Below, in pieces: positions 10,478 through 17,810 of a DNA stretch of 40,697 bases. The stretch is taken from IMG/VR virus record IMGVR_UViG_3300028581_000092, positions 1 to 40,697 of that record; one strand, given 5' to 3'. The notes beneath the pieces were generated by a model. The model ran no database searches. It saw nothing but the letters and a program-made list of their open reading frames with translations, and was not told where the DNA came from. Source of the DNA: a virus. The translations under genes and the position numbers were made by a program. Position 1 is the first letter of the stretch; the number at the start of each line of letters is the position of its first letter.

Positions 10478-10707
10478 AATGTATTAAAACAACAAAACAA
10501 TTCGGAAGGTATGCTCTCGGTCATATGCTTCGTGTATCTGACAAAGATGCTGACCAAAGAGTGTCCACAGGTTATTGGACCTTCATTCCAAAATCAGAGT
10601 TCAAGGGGTCTACCGGTGAAAAGGAAGTAATTCACGAAGAAGACACCAAGAAAAAGAAATCAAAAGAAGTAGAGAAGAAATCTTATGGAAGGAAAAAAAC
10701 TAAATAG
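10474..10707 (+). CDS. Small basic-tailed hypothetical, 77 aa
   Basis: Overlaps the previous gene by ATGA. The N-terminal ~48 residues look folded (GRYALGHMLRVSDKDAD, then a Trp-containing strand). The last ~25 residues are Lys/Glu-rich and probably disordered or nucleic-acid binding (KKKKSKEVEKKS). Unknown function. Confidence 0.72.
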   Translation: MKCIKTTKQFGRYALGHMLRVSDKDADQRVSTGYWTFIPKSEFKGSTGEKEVIHEEDTKKKKSKEVEKKSYGRKKTK

Positions 10708-10885
10708 TTTACTCTCTAAACTACGTCAACCTCTACACATCTCCTACATTTCAAAATACATTTTGAAGGAAGATTTAGAGACAACACAAAAAGAATTGGA
10801 TGACCTTGTTGAAGAAGGTTTGATAATAGAATCTCCATTGTCGTCAAAATATTATGTCGTTCAAACTGTACAAAATCAGAGCTAA
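10685..10885 (+). CDS. Small winged-helix-like protein, 66 aa
   Basis: Overlaps the previous gene by 23 bases in another frame. The layout is helix, helix-turn (LHISYISKYILKEDLETTQK), helix and a short hairpin ending YYVVQTV. This fits a minimal winged-helix DNA-binding fold such as the LexA/MarR type. That assignment is by pattern only; an early regulator is possible. Confidence 0.65.
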   Translation: MEGKKLNSLLSKLRQPLHISYISKYILKEDLETTQKELDDLVEEGLIIESPLSSKYYVVQTVQNQS

Positions 10886-11072
10886 GATTGCTCGTGAGAC
10901 ACATTTGAAATTTGGGGAAAAATACCTATATTCATATGTGAATGGTGAAAAGAATGGTTGGATGTCAATACTTGGATTTAAAGTAGGTTGGACAAAAGAA
11001 CCTCTTTTTTCGGTTAGACATGGTTATACTAAATCAATTAAAATTAAAGATTATTATTTTACACTAAAATGA
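10854..11072 (+). CDS. Small basic hypothetical, 72 aa
   Basis: MSFKLYKIRAKIA start, 32-base overlap with the previous gene. Basic, beta-rich, with WMSILGFKVGWTKEPLF in the middle. No family recognised. The stop overlaps the DUF3310 start by ATGA. Confidence 0.65.
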   Translation: MSFKLYKIRAKIARETHLKFGEKYLYSYVNGEKNGWMSILGFKVGWTKEPLFSVRHGYTKSIKIKDYYFTLK

Positions 11073-11293
11073 GTAATGAAATGGTAAATCACCCAGCTCA
11101 TTATGGCGGTGAGGATAATGTGTATGAAGTTATCAAAGTAATTGAGGCGTGGGAACTTGACTTCCATCTTGGGAATACGGTGAAGTATATCTCAAGGGCT
11201 GGTAAGAAAGGTAGTGATAAAGAATTACAAGACTTAAAAAAGGCTCTTTGGTATCTTCAAAGAAAGATTGATAACATAGAAAATGCTGGTTGA
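11069..11293 (+). CDS. DUF3310 family protein
   Basis: 74 residues with the family pattern: VNHPAHYGG near the N-terminus (residues 6-14), YEVIKVIEAW, LGNTVKYISRAGKK, then DLKKALWYLQRKID. DUF3310 proteins are small, common in phages, and often found near nucleotide-metabolism genes; the biochemical role is not established. Embedded in the small-gene operon. Confidence 0.9.
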   Translation: MSNEMVNHPAHYGGEDNVYEVIKVIEAWELDFHLGNTVKYISRAGKKGSDKELQDLKKALWYLQRKIDNIENAG

Positions 11294-11498
11294 GGCAAGA
11301 TATAATTCAAACCACAAAAACGGAGACAGACCATGGAAAGTGTTTATTGATAAACAACTCTTAAAAGTTGATTCAATAGAATTTCTGTGTCAGATAAACT
11401 CTTCTATTGGGTATAGGGATGATGGTAGAGAAACAGGTCATATTACTTGTGATGCTAAAAAAATTACCCTTGAAGATTATTGTTTGGTTATTGAATAA
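11283..11498 (+). CDS. Small hypothetical, 71 aa, possible paralogue of the next gene
   Basis: Starts ATG at 11283, 11 bases inside DUF3310. Probably all-beta: KVFIDKQLLKVDSIEF, GHITCDAKKITLED. The order and spacing of strands resemble the next protein (KKLSINCVEF, then IIVRGHKVTIY), suggesting tandem duplication. Function unknown. Confidence 0.7.
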   Translation: MLVEARYNSNHKNGDRPWKVFIDKQLLKVDSIEFLCQINSSIGYRDDGRETGHITCDAKKITLEDYCLVIE

Positions 11499-11698
11499 TG
11501 AAATATAAATTAGCAGCAAGAGGTTCAATTTTAGATGGTTGGGTAATACAATCCGAGGATAAAAAACTTTCCATCAACTGTGTTGAATTTGAAGTGTCGG
11601 TTAAAACAAAAACTTTTATTGATAATAATCAAGCTTGGTTGGAATTTGAAACAGAAAATCCTATTATTGTTAGGGGACATAAGGTAACAATATATTAA
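11498..11698 (+). CDS. Small beta-rich hypothetical, 66 aa
   Basis: TAATG junction with the previous gene. All-beta pattern (KLSINCVEFEVSV, AWLEFETENPIIVRG). Possible distant paralogue of the upstream neighbour. One base separates it from the methyltransferase gene, so it is likely cotranscribed with it. Confidence 0.7.
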   Translation: MKYKLAARGSILDGWVIQSEDKKLSINCVEFEVSVKTKTFIDNNQAWLEFETENPIIVRGHKVTIY

Positions 11699-11699
11699 A

Positions 11700-12566
11700 A
11701 TGACAGAAAATTATTTAGGAAAAATAGTAAACGGAGATTGTATTGAAGTGATGAAGACCATGGAAGAAGGGTCTGTAGATTTGATTGTAACATCACCACC
11801 ATATGGTGTTGGGATTGATTATGATGTTCACGATGACGATATGGTTTGGGAAGAATATTCAAAATTCACACAGTCGTGGATGGAACAAGCATACCGTGTG
11901 TTGAAAGATGACGGTAGGATTGCTTTAAATATCCCGTATGAGATTAACCGACAAGCCAAGGGCGGAAGAATCTTCATGTTAAGTGAGATATGGCAAATTA
12001 TGAAACAGATTGGTTACAAGTTCTTCGGAGTTGTGGACCTTGAAGAGGAATCACCACACAGAAGTCGTACCACAGCGTGGGGGTCATGGATGAGTCCCTC
12101 GGCACCTTACATCTATAATCCAAAGGAGTGTGTTATCTTGGCATACAAGAAGAAACATATTAAGATTGTTAAAGGACAACCTGAATGGGTTGGTGAGATG
12201 GGTGAGGTTGAAGGTAAAGACGGTAACATGAGAGCCAAGATGATGTATACCGAACAACAGAAACGTGAGTTTATTGATTTGGTATTTGGACAGTGGAATT
12301 ATTTTGCCGATACTCGTTCATTGACAAAGGCGACCTTCTCAATGGACATCCCAACCAAGGCAATTAAGATTCTCACATATAAGAATGATATTGTCCTTGA
12401 CCCGTTTGCTGGTTCAGGTACAACTATGGTTGCGGCAGAAACTTTAGACCGTCGTTGGATTGGTATTGAAATCAGTTCTAACTACGCTAAAGTGGCAAAA
12501 GAAAGGGTTGGATTCTTTGTTCAACAAAAAAGACAACAGGTTTTAGAATTTCCTGAAAAATCCTAA
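11700..12566 (+). CDS. Beta-class DNA methyltransferase (N4-cytosine or N6-adenine)
   Basis: 288 residues. Catalytic motif IV TSPPY at 31-35 precedes the AdoMet-binding motif I DPFAGSGTT at 234-242, the permuted order of beta-class enzymes. GIEIS follows motif I as expected. TSPPY is commoner in N4-cytosine enzymes, but beta-class N6-adenine enzymes cannot be excluded. The recognition region is between residues 90 and 210. No restriction partner is adjacent, so this is probably an orphan enzyme protecting phage DNA or changing its expression. Last gene of the operon from 10268. Confidence 0.93.
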   Translation: MTENYLGKIVNGDCIEVMKTMEEGSVDLIVTSPPYGVGIDYDVHDDDMVWEEYSKFTQSWMEQAYRVLKDDGRIALNIPYEINRQAKGGRIFMLSEIWQIMKQIGYKFFGVVDLEEESPHRSRTTAWGSWMSPSAPYIYNPKECVILAYKKKHIKIVKGQPEWVGEMGEVEGKDGNMRAKMMYTEQQKREFIDLVFGQWNYFADTRSLTKATFSMDIPTKAIKILTYKNDIVLDPFAGSGTTMVAAETLDRRWIGIEISSNYAKVAKERVGFFVQQKRQQVLEFPEKS

Positions 12567-12573
12567 ATAATAT

Positions 12574-12609
12574 AAATGTCTTGTTTTTTAACAAAAAAAC
12601 TGGACATTT
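12574..12609. terminator. Bidirectional terminator between convergent genes
   Basis: Nested inverted repeats: AAATGTC / GACATTT outside and GTTTTTT / AAAAAAC inside around a short loop. It lies exactly between the plus-strand methyltransferase and the stop of the minus-strand small gene. Confidence 0.65.
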
Positions 12610-12761
12610 TAATCTTTCGTATATCTAAAATTACAAATTGGTTTTCCGTTCACCAATGGTAAACCATGTTGGTCAAGGGTGATAGTTTTTACTATCACCT
12701 TTTTATTTTTAAATCTACCCATCAAAATTGTGTCACCAACCTTTATATTAAGTTGTATCAT
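12609..12761 (-). CDS. Small phage protein, 50 aa (ILMGRFKNKK family)
   Basis: ATG at 12761, TAA at 12609-12611. Begins MIQLNIKVGDTILMGRFKNK and continues as a beta-rich chain ending NGKPICNFRYTKD. I recall similar VGDxIxxGRFKNKK proteins in T4-like phages; this memory was not checked. TATAAATA sits 2 bases before the start on the minus strand. The region is otherwise read wrongly as an N-terminal extension of the gene at 12793. Confidence 0.75.
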   Translation of the reverse strand: MIQLNIKVGDTILMGRFKNKKVIVKTITLDQHGLPLVNGKPICNFRYTKD

Positions 12762-12763
12762 AG

Positions 12764-12775
12764 TATTTATAATTA
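12764..12775. promoter_or_regulatory. AT-only TATTTATAATTA element, divergent
   Basis: This 12-mer recurs exactly at 30125-30136. At both sites the plus-strand ATG is 29 bases from the first T, and the minus-strand ATG abuts the element. Read on the minus strand it contains TATAAATA, the T4 late-promoter core. A late promoter is inferred. Confidence 0.5.
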
Positions 12776-12792
12776 GTGTTTATATTCAAAAA

Positions 12793-13785
12793 ATGGGTGA
12801 AATAGTATTAACGGAAATACAACTTAACAATCTAAAACAGAGACTAACTGAAGAGAAGTGGTACAATAATGTTTTGGATATTTTGGGTATTGTTGACCCG
12901 ACAGGAATTACTGACTTTGTAAATGCCATTTCTTATTATAGACAGGGTGATACCCTATTTGCGTTTTTGTCTTTAATATCTGCAGTACCATATATTGGTG
13001 ATGCGGTTGGTAAAACTGCTATGGGAACTATGAAAGCCGGAAGTCAAGGGACTAAGTACCTTAGAAATGCTGAAAAAGCCATTAATGCTGGTAATACTGA
13101 ATTGGCTCTTAAGAATCTTAAGATGTTAGAAAAAGTTGAAGGACCTGCAAACAAATTATTTAAAACCGCTCAGAATTGGACTTCAAGAGTTGACACAGTA
13201 ATTGATAAAATTCCGAATATGGGAGGATTATTATCAGGATTTAAAAAAGCTCTTCAGAGTTGGTCAAACTTATTTAGTAGTGCGTCAAAAAGGTCCATGG
13301 GTGTTAGACGTTTAATGGTAAACAAAACACCTCAAGAACAAATGAAATTGGTTCAAGGTTTAGAATCTGCTTTGAAAAGAGAAAAGTTTATGGACCCGGC
13401 AATATTAGGTAAACCAAACATCCTTCAAAGATTCCTTTATGGTGGTGGTCTTGGGTTTGGTAGATTCTCTGACCTGTTTGGGAAAAGTTCTCTAAGAACA
13501 AGAGTACTAATGGGTCAAACAAAATTCTATCTCGGATTTTTGGATTTTTTAGGTCTTGGTAATTTTGTTGGACCTGAAGAACTTTCAGGTATGATGAGTA
13601 AGGAACAGATGTTAGCTGCGATGAAACAGTATGAATCAACTCCTGAAGGTCAAGAAGCATTAAAAACTGAGTTGGGTGGAACTACAACAACTCAAGTATC
13701 ACCACAGAGTTTAGCTGCTACGGGTGAAAAAATATCCATGTCGCCGATTACGTCAGCATTAACAAGATTAATGAGTCCAGTATAA
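12793..13785 (+). CDS. Probable virion-associated protein with hydrophobic segment, 330 aa
   Basis: I choose ATG at 12793 (MGEIVLTEIQL). The upstream open frame is antisense to the minus-strand gene. N-terminal tag-like sequence VLTEIQL is shared in pattern with proteins at 14158, 37202 and 38229. Residues ~35-75 form a hydrophobic Gly/Ala helix pair (FAFLSLISAVPYIGDAVGK), reminiscent of pre-toxin or membrane-interacting segments. The rest is helical and basic, with a Thr/Gln-rich stretch before the C-terminus. Function unknown; the neighbourhood suggests a structural or injected protein. TAATG junction with the next gene. Confidence 0.82.
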   Translation: MGEIVLTEIQLNNLKQRLTEEKWYNNVLDILGIVDPTGITDFVNAISYYRQGDTLFAFLSLISAVPYIGDAVGKTAMGTMKAGSQGTKYLRNAEKAINAGNTELALKNLKMLEKVEGPANKLFKTAQNWTSRVDTVIDKIPNMGGLLSGFKKALQSWSNLFSSASKRSMGVRRLMVNKTPQEQMKLVQGLESALKREKFMDPAILGKPNILQRFLYGGGLGFGRFSDLFGKSSLRTRVLMGQTKFYLGFLDFLGLGNFVGPEELSGMMSKEQMLAAMKQYESTPEGQEALKTELGGTTTTQVSPQSLAATGEKISMSPITSALTRLMSPV

Positions 13786-14156
13786 TGAAAGAAGAATATA
13801 TTTTAAAATTAGTCCAAGTTCAAAATCAATTTAGATTTTTACATTGGCAAACTACGTTTGATGCTAAACATAAAGCATACGGAGACATTTACGAAGGTTT
13901 AGGTGTTTTGATTGATGACTTTGTTGAAGCCATGATGGGAAAATATGGGAGACCTGAGTTTCCTGCAGAATTTTCAATAATGTTTCAAGATATAAATAAA
14001 TTATCTATGCAAAATTTTATTGATGGAATATGTGAGTTTTTGTTTTCAATGACTGAAGGTCTGAACTCAAAATTTGATACTGATTTATTAAATCTTAGAG
14101 ATGAGATGTTAAGATTAGTTAACAAATTAAAATATTTATTAACTCTTAAATATTAA
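13785..14156 (+). CDS. Helical-bundle phage protein, ferritin/Dps-like pattern, 123 aa
   Basis: All-helical, starting MKEEYILKLVQVQNQFRFLHWQTT. The HW pair followed by KHKAYGDIYEGLGVLIDDFVE resembles helix A/B of Dps and ferritin-like proteins, although the full metal site is not clear. From memory it resembles the phage family DUF5856, unchecked. It sits between two probable virion proteins with 1-base spacing. Confidence 0.75.
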   Translation: MKEEYILKLVQVQNQFRFLHWQTTFDAKHKAYGDIYEGLGVLIDDFVEAMMGKYGRPEFPAEFSIMFQDINKLSMQNFIDGICEFLFSMTEGLNSKFDTDLLNLRDEMLRLVNKLKYLLTLKY

Positions 14157-14157
14157 T

Positions 14158-14565
14158 ATGAAAAAGTTTGTAATAACAGAGGAAGAAAAGAGTAGAATTC
14201 TTGGCATGCACATTGAAGCAACCTCAAGACAATATTTGAAAGAAGATTTCAATAATGGTATGACCACTATTGAACGATACAATTACAATTGTGGAATCCA
14301 ATGTTTTTTAAATAAAAAAGGTGTTAGGGATGATGCCGGTCAACCGTTGAAAATTGACGGTTCAATCGGTAACTACCCAAAATCAAAAAGTGCTCAGGCA
14401 ATTGTCAAATACCAGTCAATGATTGATGTTTATCCTGCTGATGGTGTGTGGGGTGAAGACACTATGGATGCGATGCCTGACAAGGATAAAGTAATATTCA
14501 AACAGTGTATTTCTGATTACGGTGATTTATTTGATAAAATTGCACATTATTTTGGTTGGGATTGA
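14158..14565 (+). CDS. Peptidoglycan-binding-like protein, 135 aa
   Basis: N-terminal tag-like segment KKFVITEEEKSRILGMHIE (residues 2-20). Then a PG_binding_1-like domain from ~45 to ~105: IQCFLNKKG, KIDGSIGNYPKSKSAQAIVKYQ, then ADGVWGEDTMDAM, matching the DGxxGxxT...A..FQ pattern. Likely a wall-binding module of the virion or lysis machinery. No catalytic domain is visible. Its TGA overlaps the next ATG. Confidence 0.78.
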   Translation: MKKFVITEEEKSRILGMHIEATSRQYLKEDFNNGMTTIERYNYNCGIQCFLNKKGVRDDAGQPLKIDGSIGNYPKSKSAQAIVKYQSMIDVYPADGVWGEDTMDAMPDKDKVIFKQCISDYGDLFDKIAHYFGWD

Positions 14566-15977
14566 TGAAAAAAATTATTAAAGAATCGGGTTTACGTGAT
14601 ATTAATGCTTTGGCAAAAAGGTACCCAAAGGCTAAAATATATTTTCACCAAGATTTAGATGGTGTTACCACAGCAATTGCTATGAAGAAATACCTTGAGG
14701 ATAATGGTATTGATGTTGTAGATTCTGAGGTTATCCAATATGGTGAAAAAGAGTTTGCAGTAAAGAAACCTGATGCTAGTGGTGATGTAATGCCCGTGTT
14801 AGTAGATTTTGCTCACGGTAAACCGATGTTTGTTATTCATACAGACCACCACGATACTCAAGTAGGTGCTGAAAAAGATGCTTCAAAATCATTTAGACAA
14901 GCCCGTTCAAATGTTGAGACTATATCTCAAATAATTTCACCAAAAGAATTGTTCCCAAGTTCAGACATTCTGTTGATTTCTACTGTTGACTCTGCTGATT
15001 TTGCAAAATATGACTTAACAACAAAAGAAGTTGTTAACTTTTTATTTAGATTAGACAAGGAAAAAGGTTTGGCGAGAAACAAAATGTTGTTAGGGTTAGT
15101 GACTAACAAATTACTCTTGGCGTTTAAAAACAAAAAAGGTTTCTTAGAGAGTTTAGTGATGGACTCTGAGCCGTCACTTTATTCAATTCTTAATAACATA
15201 AAGACTTGGATGAGTGTGAACACTCGCGAGACACCTGAAAGACTCCAAAGAAATTCCAAAGACTATATGGACTCAATGGCAAATCACCGAAATGTGAAAG
15301 TTGAAGATGGAATCATTCTTCAATATGGTATGGGAACTTTGAAAGGTACTGGTTCTTACGACAGATATACTCCTTTTAGAAACAATCCTGAGGCGGACTT
15401 TTTGATTATCATGTGGCCTTTGGGTTTGGTACAAGCATCTTGTAATCCATTCAAAAAAGATAGAGAGCTCAAAGGTGTAAATCTTGGAGAAGTTAAAGAC
15501 GAGGTTTTGAATAAGTGGAAAGCACAACTTCAAGATAGAACAATTCCATTATCAACAATCAAATACATTGCAGAATCAGGTATGGGTACAGAATCAGTTG
15601 GATTCACATTCAAAGATTTTGATGCCATTTATGGTGGTAAGATTATGATGATGGATAATGGAGAACAAATATTAGATAGTTTAAAAACAATCATTGACAA
15701 ACCATTCTCAGAGTTAAGTGAACCTGAAATGAAATTGTTGGATAAGATTGGTGTAAATGCTTGGGATTTGATTCAAGCCAATTCAGGTGGACACAAATGT
15801 ATTACCAATATTTCGGGACTTAATTATTTGGGTAGAGCACAAAGACCACCATCAGGACCATATAGATATGACCCTGAAAGAGATGACGCACCATACATCA
15901 AATTTGTTAAGATGATTGGACAAGAGTTCTTTAAAGTCTTAAAGGAAAAAATTCAGGAAAGTAAAAAGGAAAATTAA
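14565..15977 (+). CDS. DHH-family phosphoesterase
   Basis: 470 residues from ATG 14565; a TTG three codons earlier is less likely. Motifs: HQDLDGVTT (28-36), Asp 81 in VDFAHG, the signature TDHHDT (93-98), and VDSADF (~141-146). These are the metal-binding motifs of DHH/RecJ/nanoRNase proteins. The C-terminal half has a Gly/His-rich GGHK segment like DHHA1 nucleic-acid-binding regions. It may degrade oligonucleotides or act as a 5' exonuclease. The position right after structural-type genes is unusual. Converges with DUF192, overlapping by 4 bases. Confidence 0.88.
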   Translation: MKKIIKESGLRDINALAKRYPKAKIYFHQDLDGVTTAIAMKKYLEDNGIDVVDSEVIQYGEKEFAVKKPDASGDVMPVLVDFAHGKPMFVIHTDHHDTQVGAEKDASKSFRQARSNVETISQIISPKELFPSSDILLISTVDSADFAKYDLTTKEVVNFLFRLDKEKGLARNKMLLGLVTNKLLLAFKNKKGFLESLVMDSEPSLYSILNNIKTWMSVNTRETPERLQRNSKDYMDSMANHRNVKVEDGIILQYGMGTLKGTGSYDRYTPFRNNPEADFLIIMWPLGLVQASCNPFKKDRELKGVNLGEVKDEVLNKWKAQLQDRTIPLSTIKYIAESGMGTESVGFTFKDFDAIYGGKIMMMDNGEQILDSLKTIIDKPFSELSEPEMKLLDKIGVNAWDLIQANSGGHKCITNISGLNYLGRAQRPPSGPYRYDPERDDAPYIKFVKMIGQEFFKVLKEKIQESKKEN

Positions 15978-16324
15978 TCAACGAGAAACTTAACAGAATC
16001 TCCTTTTTTAATATTAAAACTTTTACAAGTACCACCTTCAATTTCCAATATAATATAACCTCTACCACAGTAACTCTCACAGTCTTCATCAACACATGGT
16101 GGACAATTGTGGTGAACCTTTGATATGATTTGGTCGTCAATGTAGATAATATCTAAAGGTATTATACAATTTTTCATCCAAAAACAATTAGTATGGTCGG
16201 TCATCAGAAACAACATACCGTTAAAATATTCGTTAAAAGTTTTGTTCATCATACCCTCAGCACGTTTACGGTAATCGTCCATAACCTTTACATTAAAGGT
16301 GTTATCGTCTATTTTAACTTTCAT
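15974..16324 (-). CDS. DUF192 family protein
   Basis: 116 residues with the family core: RAEGMMNKTF, NGMLFLMTDHTNCFWMKNC, then IPLDIIYIDDQ, an aromatic-free HHNCPPC segment, and LEIEGGTCKSFNIKKGD. DUF192 proteins are small beta-barrels of unknown role, seen in bacteria and phages. Extra Cys residues (NCPPC, DEDC, SYC) could bind metal. It is transcribed divergently from the NUDIX gene; TATAAATA lies 3 bases before its ATG. Confidence 0.88.
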   Translation of the reverse strand: MKVKIDDNTFNVKVMDDYRKRAEGMMNKTFNEYFNGMLFLMTDHTNCFWMKNCIIPLDIIYIDDQIISKVHHNCPPCVDEDCESYCGRGYIILEIEGGTCKSFNIKKGDSVKFLVD

Positions 16325-16327
16325 GAT

Positions 16328-16339
16328 TATTTATAAATA
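16328..16339. promoter_or_regulatory. Palindromic TATTTATAAATA between divergent starts
   Basis: The palindrome serves both DUF192 (minus ATG at 16324) and NUDIX (plus ATG at 16339, whose A is the last base of the element). It belongs to the same AT-only class as 12764 and 30125. It could equally be an A/T-rich translation-initiation region. Confidence 0.45.
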
Positions 16340-16767
16340 TGGAAAATTATAAAAGGTTGAGTGGTGTGGTCGTTAAAGTTAACGGTGAATGTTTGTTGTG
16401 CAAAAGAAACGGCAAGTCATCTTACCCTAATATGTGGTCAATTCCTTCAGGACACATTGAAAAAGATGAATCAACTAAAGAAGCTGCATATAGAGAGTTT
16501 TACGAAGAGACCGATATTAACATAGATAACTATGATTTAGATTTTGTGGGTATACTACCAAAAAAGAAAAAGACAGACGGTAGTATAAAAGGTATGATGT
16601 ATGTTTATTTGTTGAATACTCACGAGTATATGTACCCTAACCTTGAAACTGCTCAAGATGGACATGAACATACTGAATGTGGGTATTTTGGATTGGACAA
16701 AGTCAATAATATGGATACAGGAGTGTATTTAAAAACAATTTTACAAAATATTTTTGAAAAAGATTGA
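16339..16767 (+). CDS. NUDIX hydrolase
   Basis: 142 residues. The Nudix box GX5EX7REUXEE is complete at residues 38-57 (G38, E44, R52, E53, E56, E57), with Asp replacing the usual Gly after it. MWSIPSGHI precedes the box. Such enzymes cleave nucleoside diphosphates linked to another group (for example dNTP cleaning, NADH or ADP-ribose); the substrate cannot be told from sequence. Phage NUDIX enzymes are common. Confidence 0.92.
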   Translation: MENYKRLSGVVVKVNGECLLCKRNGKSSYPNMWSIPSGHIEKDESTKEAAYREFYEETDINIDNYDLDFVGILPKKKKTDGSIKGMMYVYLLNTHEYMYPNLETAQDGHEHTECGYFGLDKVNNMDTGVYLKTILQNIFEKD

Positions 16768-16845
16768 ACTTTTCAATAGTATAACTATATTTATAATCTC
16801 CACCGAAAGGTAGAGACACCCCACAAAAAAGTTTCACTTAGCCCC

Positions 16846-16877
16846 TTTGACAATTTGAAAAAATTGTTTTATCTTTG
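16846..16877 (+). promoter_or_regulatory. Bacteroidetes-type promoter for a small RNA
   Basis: TTTG at 16846-16849, 20-base spacer, TATCTTTG at 16870-16877. No ORF follows; the predicted transcript is the structured RNA ending in a terminator at ~16966. Confidence 0.75.
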
Positions 16878-16881
16878 TGAG

Positions 16882-16966
16882 ACACTCGGAAGAAGAGGAG
16901 TTAAATCCTCGGTTCACAATCCCACAACGAGTGTTTGAGAAAACATAGAAAGTTGTGGGATTTTTT
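16882..16966 (+). ncRNA. Candidate small RNA with pseudoknot and terminator
   Basis: Three helices can be drawn: ACACTCG (16882-16888) with CGAGTGT (16928-16934); a hairpin GAGGA/TCCTC (16895-16910, 6-base loop); and the terminator stem ATCCCACAAC (16919-16928) with GTTGTGGGAT (16952-16961) followed by T6. The 5' arm of the terminator lies inside the loop of the first helix. The two helices therefore form an H-type pseudoknot or compete as an on/off switch. No coding potential seen. A perfect host-type promoter lies just upstream. Confidence 0.65.
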
Positions 16967-16980
16967 ATCGGATGTTGTTT

Positions 16981-17065
16981 AGCTCTTTAAAAATTTGATT
17001 ACACCCGCTGGTACAACCAGCGCATGACGTGGATAGGTGACCGTGGGGAAGTGGGATTGTAATCA
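16981..17065 (+). ncRNA. Second structured RNA element behind a boxA-like sequence
   Basis: AGCTCTTTAA at 16981-16990 resembles the boxA antitermination site. It is followed by TGATTACA (16996-17003) pairing perfectly with TGTAATCA (17058-17065). This closing helix encloses a 7-bp hairpin CGCTGGT/ACCAGCG with a 3-base loop, and ~35 G-rich bases whose folding I cannot resolve. The length is tRNA-like, but there is no T-arm, so it is not a standard tRNA. It may be the leader of the HNH gene. Confidence 0.5.
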
Positions 17066-17089
17066 TTAAAATATATTGTGAGGTATTTT

Positions 17090-17121
17090 TTTGGTTGTGT
17101 GGTGGTTTTTCGGTATATTTG
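17090..17121 (+). promoter_or_regulatory. Bacteroidetes-type promoter of the HNH gene
   Basis: TTTG at 17090-17093, 20-base spacer, TATATTTG at 17114-17121. The ATG of the HNH gene is 16 bases downstream. A TATTTATAAT element overlaps the leader at 17125-17134. Confidence 0.7.
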
Positions 17122-17136
17122 TGATATTTATAATAT

Positions 17137-17676
17137 ATGAACAGATACCAAAAAGCCGCTGAAATCGGAAATAAAAAAAGAAGAGAAAAATCATTAGAAG
17201 ATTATTATCAATCACCAAATATATGTAAATCTTGTGGTGAGGTAATAAGGGTTAATGATAACCAAAAAGTTTCTGAAGTAAGAAAAAAATATTTTTGTAA
17301 TAGTTCTTGTTCTGCTAAGTTTAATAATTTAGAAAGAGAGAAAAAACAAAAAGAAGAAAAAAAAGAGATTGTAAGACCCGAAAGATTTAGTTTCTTTAAT
17401 GGAATTACAAAAAAAAAGTTTTTTGAAAAGAAAGGGATTTATTATAAGTTTAGAGCCGAAATTAGAAAACATGCGCAATATGTGTATGAAAAAAATAAAG
17501 GAGATAAAACTTGTAAAGTTTGTGGTTATGATAAACACATTCAAGTTTGTCATATAAAATCTGTATCTTCGTTCAGTGATGAATCCTTGATAACAGAAAT
17601 AAACTCAAAAGATAATTTAGTAGGACTTTGTCCGAACCATCATTGGGAGTTTGACCACGGATATTTAAAGTTATAA
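17137..17676 (+). CDS. HNH homing endonuclease with N-terminal zinc ribbon
   Basis: 179 residues. N-terminal zinc-ribbon-like CKSCGEV ... FCNSSCSAKF (~31-61), then a Lys/Glu-rich linker. The C-terminal HNH nuclease has CKVCGYDKHIQVCHIKSVSSF and NLVGLCPNHHWEFDHG, giving the His-Asn-His and the four zinc Cys. It is probably a mobile free-standing endonuclease. It lies immediately next to a tRNA-like sequence whose 5' half is abnormal, which could be its insertion site. Confidence 0.88.
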   Translation: MNRYQKAAEIGNKKRREKSLEDYYQSPNICKSCGEVIRVNDNQKVSEVRKKYFCNSSCSAKFNNLEREKKQKEEKKEIVRPERFSFFNGITKKKFFEKKGIYYKFRAEIRKHAQYVYEKNKGDKTCKVCGYDKHIQVCHIKSVSSFSDESLITEINSKDNLVGLCPNHHWEFDHGYLKL

Positions 17677-17680
17677 AATG

Positions 17681-17751
17681 GCGGGCGGGGGGCAAGGTGT
17701 TCCATGGGTCTCATAAGCCCACATAGCTTGGTTCGATTCCAAGGCATCGCA
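17681..17751 (+). tRNA. tRNA-like element, anticodon CAU, acceptor stem defective
   Basis: The anticodon arm is TGGGT-CTCATAA-GCCCA (17705-17721), anticodon CAT at 17712-17714. The variable region has 5 bases. The T-arm CTTGG-TTCGATT-CCAAG (17727-17743) is perfect. The 3' acceptor strand GCATCGC plus discriminator A is at 17744-17751, with CCA not encoded. The 5' side GCGGGCG pairs with it at only four positions, and the D-arm is short (GGGC-AAGG-TG-TTCC). The GC-rich 5' end is unlike its surroundings. Met or Ile2 identity is possible; it may be decayed or altered by the adjacent HNH gene. Confidence 0.55.
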
Positions 17752-17757
17752 ACTAAG

Positions 17758-17801
17758 AATGGGTTGACTACGGTCATAAAATCGAGGTTCCCTATTTTTT
17801 T
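17758..17801 (+). terminator. Hairpin with UACG tetraloop and T-tract
   Basis: TGAC-TACG-GTCA (17765-17776) is an inner hairpin with a C(UACG)G-type loop. An outer GGG (17761-17763) pairs with CCC (17790-17792), followed by TATTTTTTT. It likely ends the transcript carrying the HNH gene and the tRNA-like element. Confidence 0.45.
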
Positions 17802-17810
17802 AAAAAAAGA

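Noticed and set aside
12679-12792. Hydrophobic N-terminal extension of the gene at 12793
   Set aside because: It is antisense to the 50-residue minus-strand gene, and ATG 12793 gives the shared tag motif and the correct element spacing.
16996-17065. tRNA in the closed fold
   Set aside because: Length and closing stem are tRNA-like, but there is no TTCRANY T-loop or plausible anticodon arm.
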